From positions 1 to 31,497 of IMG/VR virus record IMGVR_UViG_3300047491_000462: DNA of 31,497 nucleotides, one strand, 5' to 3'. Below are positions 23,393 through 30,435 of this stretch, one piece after another. Under the pieces are notes generated by a model. It was not told where the DNA came from. It did no database searches and was given only the letters and a program-made list of their open reading frames with translations. Made by a program: the position numbers and the translations under genes. Every line of letters starts with the position of its first letter. The first letter of the stretch is position 1. The stretch comes from a virus.

Positions 23393-24004
23393 ATGAAGTC
23401 GTATAAAAAATTCTGCGAGGATGCAAATATCCAAGAGTTTTGGAACTCACTTGCACCTAAAGTAACACCATCCAAATCACAACCAGTTCTTGCATACAAA
23501 AATTATAAGCAAGGATTTGGAAAAGGTAAAGATTGGAAACCTGGAAAATGGAACTCAGAACAAGAAAAAAGATATGGATGGAAACCAGTGAAGGCATCAG
23601 TTTATGCACCTGGTGATAAATTTACTCCAAATAAAGTAACAGCAACTGGTGAACCTCATAATTGGACAACTAGAAATGCTGCTGTTCCATTTAAATATAA
23701 AGAAGGACAAGCACCAAAGGGTAAGGAAGGAAAACCATCAATACCTTATGGTTCTCGTTTAGATTTGACTACAAAACCAATGGGAAAAAAAACAAAGTCA
23801 ACAACTGCAAAAATTAATGATGTTGGAGATTTTGGAAAAACTGGTAATGTAAATAAAGACGTTTCTTTTGATGTATCACCACAAATTACTAAAGATATTG
23901 CTGGGAATAATATTACACCAGAAAAATGGGGTAAAAGAACAGTTTATACCCGCATAACGTCACCAGAAGTTACAAATGCAAAAGTATCACCTAAGAAAAA
24001 ATAA
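23393..24004 (+). CDS. RlpA-like double-psi beta-barrel protein with MKSYKKF N-terminus
   Basis: This encodes 203 residues, rich in Lys. Five stretches follow the order of the RlpA/3D-type double-psi beta-barrel: KASVYAPGD (67-75), VTATGEPHNWTTRNAAVPF (82-100), IPYGSRLDLT (117-126), AKINDVGDFG (139-148) and VSFDVSPQITKDIAG (157-171), with a last strand KRTVYTRI (181-188). RlpA proteins read ANGE...AAH.tLP.GT.l.VTN...INDRGPF...IDLS.AAA..LG. The Asp of IND is kept, but the His of AAH is replaced (AAV). Such barrels act on or bind peptidoglycan. The N-terminus MKSYKKF resembles T4 capsid-targeting sequences, with no signal peptide. The gene follows the gp23 terminator and overlaps gp3 (TAATG). 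The barrel call is motif-based. Confidence 0.6.
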   Translation: MKSYKKFCEDANIQEFWNSLAPKVTPSKSQPVLAYKNYKQGFGKGKDWKPGKWNSEQEKRYGWKPVKASVYAPGDKFTPNKVTATGEPHNWTTRNAAVPFKYKEGQAPKGKEGKPSIPYGSRLDLTTKPMGKKTKSTTAKINDVGDFGKTGNVNKDVSFDVSPQITKDIAGNNITPEKWGKRTVYTRITSPEVTNAKVSPKKK

Positions 24005-24555
24005 TGGCTACCAATCCCTTTGCAAATCAGATACAGAATAGAAATTTTCTGTCCGCTGTTGGATTTAAATTTACTTTAGCAAAATTTCCTAAAGTAACAT
24101 TTTTTTCAACAGGATCTAGAATACCAGAAATTGCTTTATCAACTTTACAACAGAACAGCTATTTAAAAATGATAGATGTTCCTGGTGATCAATTGACCTA
24201 TGGTGACTTTACACTAAGGTTTTTAGTTGATGAAAATATGGAAAATTATATGGCAATTCATAACTGGTTAATTGGTTTGGGATTTCCAGAAGTAACCTCA
24301 CAATACAGCGATTTTATTACTCAAGATCAAGTAAAAGATCCCAAAAATGCCTTTTGTGACGGAACATTGAGAATTTTAAATAGCAATTATAGAGACGTTG
24401 CACTTATTAAGTTTAAGGATCTCTATCCAGTTTCACTAAATTCATTGGAATTTGAAGCACAAGATACGGATATCAACTACTTTACAGCAGAGGCAACATT
24501 CAAGTATACTGTATATAATATCCTAAAACCAGACGGATCAACATATGAATCTTGA
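24004..24555 (+). CDS. 3: Tail completion / sheath stabilizer protein gp3
   Basis: This encodes 183 residues (T4 gp3 176). The pattern MATNPFANQIQNRNFLSAVG, FTLAKFPKVTFFSTGSRIPE and FLVDENMENYMAIHNWLIGL is the one that I recall annotated as gp3 in T4-like cyanophages, located between gp23 and uvsY. gp3 caps the end of the tail tube and stops its growth, beneath gp15. The fold looks like that of a tail-tube relative, with strands SLNSLEFEAQ and AEATFKYTVYNI at the end. It overlaps the uvsY start by 11 bases, so the two are translated together. Confidence 0.75.
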   Translation: MATNPFANQIQNRNFLSAVGFKFTLAKFPKVTFFSTGSRIPEIALSTLQQNSYLKMIDVPGDQLTYGDFTLRFLVDENMENYMAIHNWLIGLGFPEVTSQYSDFITQDQVKDPKNAFCDGTLRILNSNYRDVALIKFKDLYPVSLNSLEFEAQDTDINYFTAEATFKYTVYNILKPDGSTYES

Positions 24556-24976
24556 TCAGATTCAGGAAATGTGGCAGAAAGATTCTGTTATAGATCCTGA
24601 TAACCTACACGATGAATCTTTAAAAATTCCACAACTTCACTCAAAGTATTATACCATCTATAATACAATCACTTTGCTACGCGAAAAGGCAAGAGAAACT
24701 TACAACCGAGTCAAACTAGAACGCTACAATTACTACACTGGAAAGGCACCTATAGAGGTCTACGAAGAAGAACCATTTCCGTATAAAGTTCGTGATAAAG
24801 AAGCAATACAGAGGCATATGGACGCTGATGAGAGATTAAATAAGATAGATCTCAAGATCAGATATTATGATATTATGCTCAAGTTTCTAGAAGAGATTAT
24901 TAAAACAGTTTCTAACAGAACATACCAAATCAAAAACGCAATTGAGTGGCATCGGTTCCAAGCGGGGTTTAATTGA
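24545..24976 (+). CDS. uvsY: Recombination mediator UvsY
   Basis: This encodes 143 residues (T4 UvsY 137). It matches UvsY in length and layout: an N-terminal MNLDQIQEMWQKDSVIDPDN, a helical middle and the YNYYTGKAP motif (T4 has LDYYSGRG), then DADERLNKIDLKIRYYDIML and a C-terminal EWHRFQAGFN. UvsY loads UvsX recombinase on gp32-covered single-stranded DNA. It starts inside the gp3 gene (11-base overlap). A terminator-like hairpin overlaps its stop. Its usual partners uvsX and gp32 are not in the window. Confidence 0.88.
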   Translation: MNLDQIQEMWQKDSVIDPDNLHDESLKIPQLHSKYYTIYNTITLLREKARETYNRVKLERYNYYTGKAPIEVYEEEPFPYKVRDKEAIQRHMDADERLNKIDLKIRYYDIMLKFLEEIIKTVSNRTYQIKNAIEWHRFQAGFN

Positions 24977-24987
24977 CCCCCTTTTTT
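24964..24987 (+). terminator. Likely intrinsic terminator after uvsY
   Basis: A 5-bp stem GGGGT/ACCCC has a 7-base loop (TTAATTG) holding the uvsY stop codon, then C and six T. The stem is short, so ending may be partial. It separates uvsY from the late promoter of uvsW. Confidence 0.65.
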
Positions 24988-24992
24988 ATGTC

Positions 24993-25000
24993 AATAAATA
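24993..25000 (+). promoter_or_regulatory. Late promoter AATAAATA before uvsW
   Basis: This NATAAATA element is in the 45-base gap between uvsY and uvsW, just after a terminator and 21 bases before the uvsW ATG. In T4, uvsW is also transcribed from a late promoter. It would also serve the carbamoyltransferase and Lsm-like genes. Confidence 0.7.
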
Positions 25001-25021
25001 TTTTTGTATTGATATGAACGT

Positions 25022-26485
25022 ATGTCACACTTGGTTATATCTAAAAAGAATGAGGTATATCTTCAGGTAAAAGCAGAACCACACGTCTATTATGAACTTG
25101 CGGATCAGTTCACATTTGACGTACCAGGTGCTAAATTTATGCCCCAGTTTCGCAACAGACACTGGGACGGAAAAATACGTTTGTTCAATACACAGACTGG
25201 TGAGATCTATGTTGGTCTTCTAGATAAACTTACTCGTTTCTGTGAGAACCACGATTACACTTACGAGTTTGTAAACAATAAATTTTATGGACTACCTTTT
25301 GAGATTAATGAAAACATCTCAAAAGAAGGTGTAAAAGATTACATTACATCAATTAGCAAGTACGCTCCTCGGGAATATCAAGTTGAGGGAGTATACGACG
25401 CTTTAAGACATAATCGCAAGTTGCTGATATCTCCAACTGCTTCTGGAAAGTCTCTGATGATATATGCGATTGTGAGATACTACGTTGAGAAAGGGCAAAA
25501 TACGTTGATAGTCGTTCCAACGACATCCCTTGTAGAGCAGATGTATAAAGACTTTGCAGATTATGGGTGGGACGTGGGTTCATTTTGCCACAAAATATAC
25601 GCTGGAAAAGAAAGAGAAACGGACTCTCAGGTGATTATCACAACCTGGCAGTCCATCTACAAACTTCCCCGACAATATTTCTCACGATTTAATGTGGTTG
25701 TAGGAGATGAAGCACACCAGTTCAAATCTAAGTCATTAGTATCTATAATGACAAAACTTTCAGATGCAAAGTATCGTTACGGTTTTACAGGAACACTTGA
25801 TGGTACACAGACACATAAGTGGGTTCTAGAGGGTTTGTTTGGTCCTTCTTATAAAATCATTCGCACTGACGAACTGATGCAGAAGGGTCATGTTGCAACT
25901 TTAGATATTAATATTCTTTTACTCAAGCACCCACCAAATAAATTTGAGACTTTTGAGGATGAGGTTCAGTATATTATCAATCACGAAAAGCGCAATAAGT
26001 TAATCAAGAACCTTGCCCTAGATCTCAAAGGCAATACTCTAATTCTTTTTTCCAGAGTAGAAGGTCACGGTCAACCTTTATATGATCTCATAAATAAGAG
26101 TATCGCAGAGAATCGTCACGTGTTTTTTGTACACGGTGGTGTAGATACTGAAGATCGAGAAAAAGTCAGAGAAATTACTGAAAAGGAAAACAATGCTATC
26201 ATCGTTGCTTCTTACGGGACTTTTTCTACTGGTATTAATATCAGAAATTTACATAACGTTATCTTTGCTTCCCCTAGTAAATCAAGAATCAGAAATCTCC
26301 AATCAATCGGAAGAGTCCTGAGAAAAGGAGACAACAAAACAAAGGCAACTCTATATGACATTGCCGATGATATCAGTTATAAGTCAAGAAAAAATTATAC
26401 ACTCAACCATCTAATAGAAAGAATTAAAGTTTATAACGAAGAAAACTTTAATTATGATATTGTAAATATTAACCTAAAAAATTGA
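25022..26485 (+). CDS. uvsW: RNA-DNA / DNA helicase UvsW
   Basis: This encodes 487 residues (T4 UvsW 503). Helicase superfamily 2 motifs are all visible: APREYQ (Q-like, 115-120), Walker A SPTASGKS (137-144), DEAH (229-232), GFTGTLDG (254-261), and motif VI QSIGRVLRKG near residue 430. The N-terminal 90 residues (FRNRHWDGKIRLFN) are the UvsW-specific domain. UvsW unwinds R-loops and branched DNA and switches T4 replication from origin-driven to recombination-driven. The late promoter upstream fits that role. The carbamoyltransferase gene starts four bases after its stop. Confidence 0.95.
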   Translation: MSHLVISKKNEVYLQVKAEPHVYYELADQFTFDVPGAKFMPQFRNRHWDGKIRLFNTQTGEIYVGLLDKLTRFCENHDYTYEFVNNKFYGLPFEINENISKEGVKDYITSISKYAPREYQVEGVYDALRHNRKLLISPTASGKSLMIYAIVRYYVEKGQNTLIVVPTTSLVEQMYKDFADYGWDVGSFCHKIYAGKERETDSQVIITTWQSIYKLPRQYFSRFNVVVGDEAHQFKSKSLVSIMTKLSDAKYRYGFTGTLDGTQTHKWVLEGLFGPSYKIIRTDELMQKGHVATLDINILLLKHPPNKFETFEDEVQYIINHEKRNKLIKNLALDLKGNTLILFSRVEGHGQPLYDLINKSIAENRHVFFVHGGVDTEDREKVREITEKENNAIIVASYGTFSTGINIRNLHNVIFASPSKSRIRNLQSIGRVLRKGDNKTKATLYDIADDISYKSRKNYTLNHLIERIKVYNEENFNYDIVNINLKN

Positions 26486-26489
26486 TACT

Positions 26490-28118
26490 ATGAAAATACT
26501 TGGATTATATGGTGCTTTAGATTGGGATACTCACAATGATACAAACTGGACTCATGATTCTGGTGCAACGCTATTCATTGATGGTAAACACATTTGCAGT
26601 ATACAAGAAGAAAGACTAACAAAATTTAAATATGAAGGGAATTGGCCTAAAAATTCTATTGATTATTGTCTTTCTTTAGCAAATTTATCTCAGAAGGACA
26701 TTGATCTAATCATATTACCTTCTTTAGGTGATAGACAATTTCATTTCAGCCACAGTCTTGGAGAACTTGATAGATTTCTTACTCAACAATTTCCAAATGC
26801 AAAGTATAAAATAATTTCACATCATGAAGCACACGCATATTCATCGATATACAGTTGTGATTTTAATGATGGTTGTTATGTGATTTTTGATGGTGGAGGA
26901 AGCAATATAACAGCAGATACAACAAAACAGTTGTATCTAGAAACTTCTTCTTTTGGATATTTTGATAAAAAGAATCGCGTATTTAAACATTTCGCAACTA
27001 GAGATGTTATAGGACTATATTATCAATCTTGGGCCCATCACATTTATTGCCAAAAAATTAATAAAAATATTAGTCCAATAGATCATCGATATGTAGAAAC
27101 TTTTGCGGGTAAAGTAATGGGATTATCCGCATATGGTAAAAAAATTAGTAAATTTGATGTTTTACATCATTATGAAATCACAGAATTGGGATACCCATCA
27201 ATGTATTTTAAAGTTATTCCAGTTGATGACCAAACAATGTTTTCGACTGGAATTGCCAATCTAAGTGCAGAAGACAAAGCATCTTATGTACAAACTATTT
27301 TCGAAAATACATTACTGGATTATTTTAGAGTATTGGAAGATAAAAGTTATTTGGAAAAAAATATATGTCTGTCTGGAGGAGTGTTTTTAAATATTTTAGG
27401 AAACACTTTACTTAGAAAACATTTTCCAGAAAAAAATATTTACATATCTCCATTTGTTAGTGATCCTGGATTACATTTTGGAGCAGCTGCTTATGGAGTA
27501 GCAAAACAAAAAGAAACCATATCGTTACCTAAAAATATTGCACTACTGGGTAAAGAATATTCGAATAATGAAATTAAAGAAGCAATAAAAGACACTGAAT
27601 ACATTGCGTATTCTTCATATGAAGATCTATATGAAGTAGTTGCAAATTTATTAAACGATAATAAAATTATCGGATGGTTTCAGGGAAGGTCTGAATATGG
27701 ACCTAGATCTTTAGGATCAAGATCAATATTAATGAATCCAAATAAAAAAGAATATTGGAGACCATTTGCTGGTGTTATATTAGAAGAATTTGTTTCTGAT
27801 TATTTTGAAGAAGGATTTGATAGTCCTTATATGTGCTATTCACAAACAGTAAAAGAAGAAAAAAGAAGTGAAATTCCAGCAATAACTCATGAAGACAACA
27901 CTTGTAGAATTCAAACGGTAAATAATGAATATAATCCCAAATTAACTTTGTTGCTAGAAAAATTTAATAATATATCTAAAATTTCTGTACTATTAAATAC
28001 ATCTTTTAACGATAATGGAAAACCAATTGTAGAAACCCCAGATGATGCGGTCCAAGCGTTTCTAAATATGAATATAGATTATCTTGTCATCGGAAACTAT
28101 TTAATCAATAATAAATGA
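26490..28118 (+). CDS. Carbamoyltransferase, NodU/CmcH/TobZ family
   Basis: This encodes 542 residues. Family motifs in order are a metal-binding HHEAHA (111-116), VIFDGGGS (131-138), AGKVMGLSAYG (206-216), LSGGVFLN (294-301), DPGLHFGAAAYG (325-336), GRSEYGPRSLGSRSIL (399-414), RPFAGVIL (424-431) and LLNTSFND with PIVETPDDA. Both the Kae1-like N-terminal and the YrdC-like C-terminal parts are complete. Such enzymes move carbamoyl from carbamoyl phosphate, via ATP, to hydroxyl groups of sugars, antibiotics or nucleosides. The substrate is unknown: modified phage DNA, surface sugars or a host metabolite are all possible. The gene is more AT-rich than uvsW. Carbamoyltransferases are known in some cyanophages, usually classed as accessory. 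Confidence 0.92.
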   Translation: MKILGLYGALDWDTHNDTNWTHDSGATLFIDGKHICSIQEERLTKFKYEGNWPKNSIDYCLSLANLSQKDIDLIILPSLGDRQFHFSHSLGELDRFLTQQFPNAKYKIISHHEAHAYSSIYSCDFNDGCYVIFDGGGSNITADTTKQLYLETSSFGYFDKKNRVFKHFATRDVIGLYYQSWAHHIYCQKINKNISPIDHRYVETFAGKVMGLSAYGKKISKFDVLHHYEITELGYPSMYFKVIPVDDQTMFSTGIANLSAEDKASYVQTIFENTLLDYFRVLEDKSYLEKNICLSGGVFLNILGNTLLRKHFPEKNIYISPFVSDPGLHFGAAAYGVAKQKETISLPKNIALLGKEYSNNEIKEAIKDTEYIAYSSYEDLYEVVANLLNDNKIIGWFQGRSEYGPRSLGSRSILMNPNKKEYWRPFAGVILEEFVSDYFEEGFDSPYMCYSQTVKEEKRSEIPAITHEDNTCRIQTVNNEYNPKLTLLLEKFNNISKISVLLNTSFNDNGKPIVETPDDAVQAFLNMNIDYLVIGNYLINNK

Positions 28119-28534
28119 TGGGAGAAGAGTTTTACGCAATACTGAAAATGGTTTCAGGAGAAGAAGTATTCTCTTTAGTTTGTATTGACAATACAACAGA
28201 AATTGCTGTAATTGTAATGCAAAATCCCGTAATATTAAAATATATTCCAAAGTCAAAAGGAACACTTTTAAAGTTAGAACCTTGGATCAAATTTTCTAAT
28301 GATGATTTTTATGTTGTCAACGTTGAAAAAATAATCACAATGACAGAAGTTAAAGATAAGAATATGATTAAATTTTATCAAGAATATTTGGAAGAGTATC
28401 CAACAAAAAGACCATTTCCAAATCTTGAGGAAACATCAGAACCAGTTAAAGTTTCTGATAAAATGGGATATATTGCATCCGTTGATGATGCAAGAAAGAA
28501 ACTAGAAGATCTTTATAATACTAAAGATAATTAA
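28115..28534 (+). CDS. Lsm-like small cyanophage protein
   Basis: This encodes 139 residues starting MMGEEFYAILKMVSGEEVFS; Met2 is an equally possible start. The first 75 residues (LKMVSGEEVFSLVCID, then IVMQNPVILKYIPK and FYVVNVEKIITMTEV) form a five-strand pattern like the Sm/Lsm fold, with the SGEE and NPV motifs that I recall from phage Lsm-like proteins. The C-terminal part is helical (VDDARKKLEDLYNT). Sm-like rings often bind RNA. The start overlaps the carbamoyltransferase stop (ATGA). The fold is inference from the strand pattern; no function is known. Confidence 0.65.
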   Translation: MMGEEFYAILKMVSGEEVFSLVCIDNTTEIAVIVMQNPVILKYIPKSKGTLLKLEPWIKFSNDDFYVVNVEKIITMTEVKDKNMIKFYQEYLEEYPTKRPFPNLEETSEPVKVSDKMGYIASVDDARKKLEDLYNTKDN

Positions 28535-28589
28535 AGCTACTTCCTCTCTATCAACCCTAGCAAAGCGATTCTACTCAAATATTTACTAG

Positions 28590-28619
28590 TTGTCAAGTCC
28601 TAACATAATGTGGTATAAT
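28590..28619 (+). promoter_or_regulatory. Sigma70-type promoter with extended -10 before gp55
   Basis: A -35 TTGTCA (28590-28595), an 18-base spacer and a perfect -10 TATAAT (28614-28619) with TGG just before it (extended -10) lie in the 124-base gap before gp55. It ends 39 bases before the ATG. Host RNA polymerase could use it directly, so it would be an early or middle promoter. The rest of the gap shows nothing clear. Confidence 0.8.
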
Positions 28620-28658
28620 CTTAATACTTGATATTAAATTTATTAATAAGAGTATGTT

Positions 28659-29132
28659 ATGCCAAAGAAAAAACCAGAACATTATGTTAATAACAAGGAG
28701 TTGCTAGAAGCACTCATTGTTTATAGAACCAAACTTTTAGATGCAAAAGAAAAAGGACTTCCAAAACCAAGAATTAGCAATTATCTTGGTGAATGCTTTT
28801 TGAAGATTGCTACACATCTTTCATACAAACCGAACTTTGTAAATTATATGTTTCGGGATGATATGATCTCTGATGGTATCGAAAATTGTATTCAATATAT
28901 TCATAACTTCGATCCTGAAAAGTCTAAGAATCCATTTGCTTATTTTACTCAAATCATCCATTACGCTTTCCTCCGCCGTATTCAGAAGGAGAAGAAGCAA
29001 CTGGAAATCAAGACCAAGATTATCGAACGAACTGGTTTTGATGAGGTTATGATGATTGACGACAGCTTGCTTTCTGGCAGTAGTTCAGACTATAATACGA
29101 TTAAAGATAACATTCAGTATCGCGGTAGATGA
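28659..29132 (+). CDS. 55: Late sigma factor gp55
   Basis: This encodes 157 residues (T4 gp55 185). Conserved parts are HYVNNKELLEALIVYRTKLL (T4 NYVNNKELLQAI), DDMISDGIENCIQYIHNFDP and KNPFAYFTQIIHYAFLRRIQ, the sigma region 2-like part that reads TATAAATA. T4 gp55 ends in a hydrophobic SLDFLYE tail that binds the gp45 clamp; here the protein stops at NIQYRGR with no such tail. Six late-type promoters in this window are the expected targets. It is first in an operon with gp47, the DUF3110-like gene and gp46, all with overlapping stop-start codons, behind a sigma70 promoter. Confidence 0.93.
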   Translation: MPKKKPEHYVNNKELLEALIVYRTKLLDAKEKGLPKPRISNYLGECFLKIATHLSYKPNFVNYMFRDDMISDGIENCIQYIHNFDPEKSKNPFAYFTQIIHYAFLRRIQKEKKQLEIKTKIIERTGFDEVMMIDDSLLSGSSSDYNTIKDNIQYRGR

Positions 29133-30169
29133 AGGTTGCAATCATAACCGATCAGCATTTTGGCGCCCGTAAAGGGTCTAAGTATTTGCACGATCATTTT
29201 AAACTTTTTTATGAAAATGTTTTTTTCCCGTATCTGGAAGAGAATGGCATTAAAGTCGTTATTGATATGGGAGATACATTTGATAACCGTAGAAATATTG
29301 ATCTTTGGTCATTGGAGTGGGCAAAAGAAAATTACTACAATAAGTTAAGGGATCTTGGCATAACAGTTCACACTATTGTTGGTAATCATACTGCTTATTA
29401 TAAAAATACAAACACTGTTAATTCAGTTAATCTATTACTTTCAGAATATAAAAATGTAATTGTTTATTCTGAAGCAACGGAAGTCAAATTGGATAAACTT
29501 AAAGTTCTTTTCGTTCCCTGGATCAATCAAGAAAATTATGAGAGTACTGTCAAACTTATTAAAAAAGTATCTTGCAAGTGTGCGATGGGGCACCTTGAGC
29601 TCAACGGATTTAGAGCTCATAGAGGGCACGTCATGGAAGATGGTATGGGGTGCGAATTATTTGAGAAGTTTGAACGTGTCTTCTCGGGACACTATCACAC
29701 TCGATCGGATAATGGAAAAATCTTCTATCTAGGAAATCCTTATGAGATGTTCTGGAATGATGTAAACGATACTCGTGGTTTTCACATCTTCGATACGGAT
29801 ACCCTTACTCATACTCCAGTTAATAATCCTTATAAATTGTTTTATAACCTTTATTATGATGATACTCCTTATCAAATGTTTGATGCCTCTGAGTATGCAA
29901 ACAAAATTGTTAAGGTGATTGTTCGTAAAAAAACAAATCCAAAATCTTTTGAAAAGTTCATTGATAAATTGTATTCTTCTGGAATACAGGAACTCAAAAT
30001 TGTAGAAAATTTTGATATCATTGAGAATGAAGATTTTGCAGTTGAAGAAACTGAAAATACTTTATCTATTTTAAATAGGTATATTGATGAGTCTGAAATT
30101 GAGTTTGATAAGTCTTTGATTAAGAATCTATTACAAGAACTGTATCGACAAGCTTGCGAGGTAGAATAA
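29129..30169 (+). CDS. 47: Recombination nuclease subunit gp47 (Mre11/SbcD-like)
   Basis: This encodes 346 residues (T4 gp47 339). Metallophosphatase motifs are DQHFGAR (D8, H10), GDTFDNR (D49), GNHTAYY (N86, H87), GHLE (H155) and SGHYHTR (H188, H190), so the active site is complete. With gp46 it forms the Mre11/Rad50-type complex that resects DNA ends for recombination-dependent replication and helps degrade host DNA. The start overlaps the gp55 stop (ATGA). Confidence 0.96.
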   Translation: MKVAIITDQHFGARKGSKYLHDHFKLFYENVFFPYLEENGIKVVIDMGDTFDNRRNIDLWSLEWAKENYYNKLRDLGITVHTIVGNHTAYYKNTNTVNSVNLLLSEYKNVIVYSEATEVKLDKLKVLFVPWINQENYESTVKLIKKVSCKCAMGHLELNGFRAHRGHVMEDGMGCELFEKFERVFSGHYHTRSDNGKIFYLGNPYEMFWNDVNDTRGFHIFDTDTLTHTPVNNPYKLFYNLYYDDTPYQMFDASEYANKIVKVIVRKKTNPKSFEKFIDKLYSSGIQELKIVENFDIIENEDFAVEETENTLSILNRYIDESEIEFDKSLIKNLLQELYRQACEVE

Positions 30170-30435
30170 TGTTCATTCTCACAGTACAAGGCAAAACTGA
30201 TGAAGGTGCTTATGCTGTAAAGGATGAACAGGGAGATAAAGTTCTTTTTCTTTTTCAGGAAGAGGATGATGCAGTTCGATATGCATTAATGTTAGAGGAT
30301 AATGAAGATATTGAAATGGATGTAATTGAGGTCGATCCCGACCTTGCAATTAATACGTGTAGAGTGTATAATTACAAATATGCTGTGATTACATCAAACG
30401 ACATTGTAATTCCTCCTAAGAGTCTTTCAGAATGA
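30169..30435 (+). CDS. DUF3110-like protein between gp47 and gp46
   Basis: This encodes 88 residues. I start it at ATG 30169 (MFILTVQGKTDEGAYAVKDE), which overlaps the gp47 TAA. The VLFLFQEEDDAVRYALMLED motif is the mark of DUF3110, a family that I know from cyanobacteria and their phages. The rest (NTCRVYNYKYAVITSNDIVI) is a beta-strand and short helix. Function is unknown. Its stop overlaps the gp46 start (ATGA), so it is made with the gp46/47 nuclease, which hints at a role in or near that complex, or at simple co-transfer. Confidence 0.8.
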   Translation: MFILTVQGKTDEGAYAVKDEQGDKVLFLFQEEDDAVRYALMLEDNEDIEMDVIEVDPDLAINTCRVYNYKYAVITSNDIVIPPKSLSE

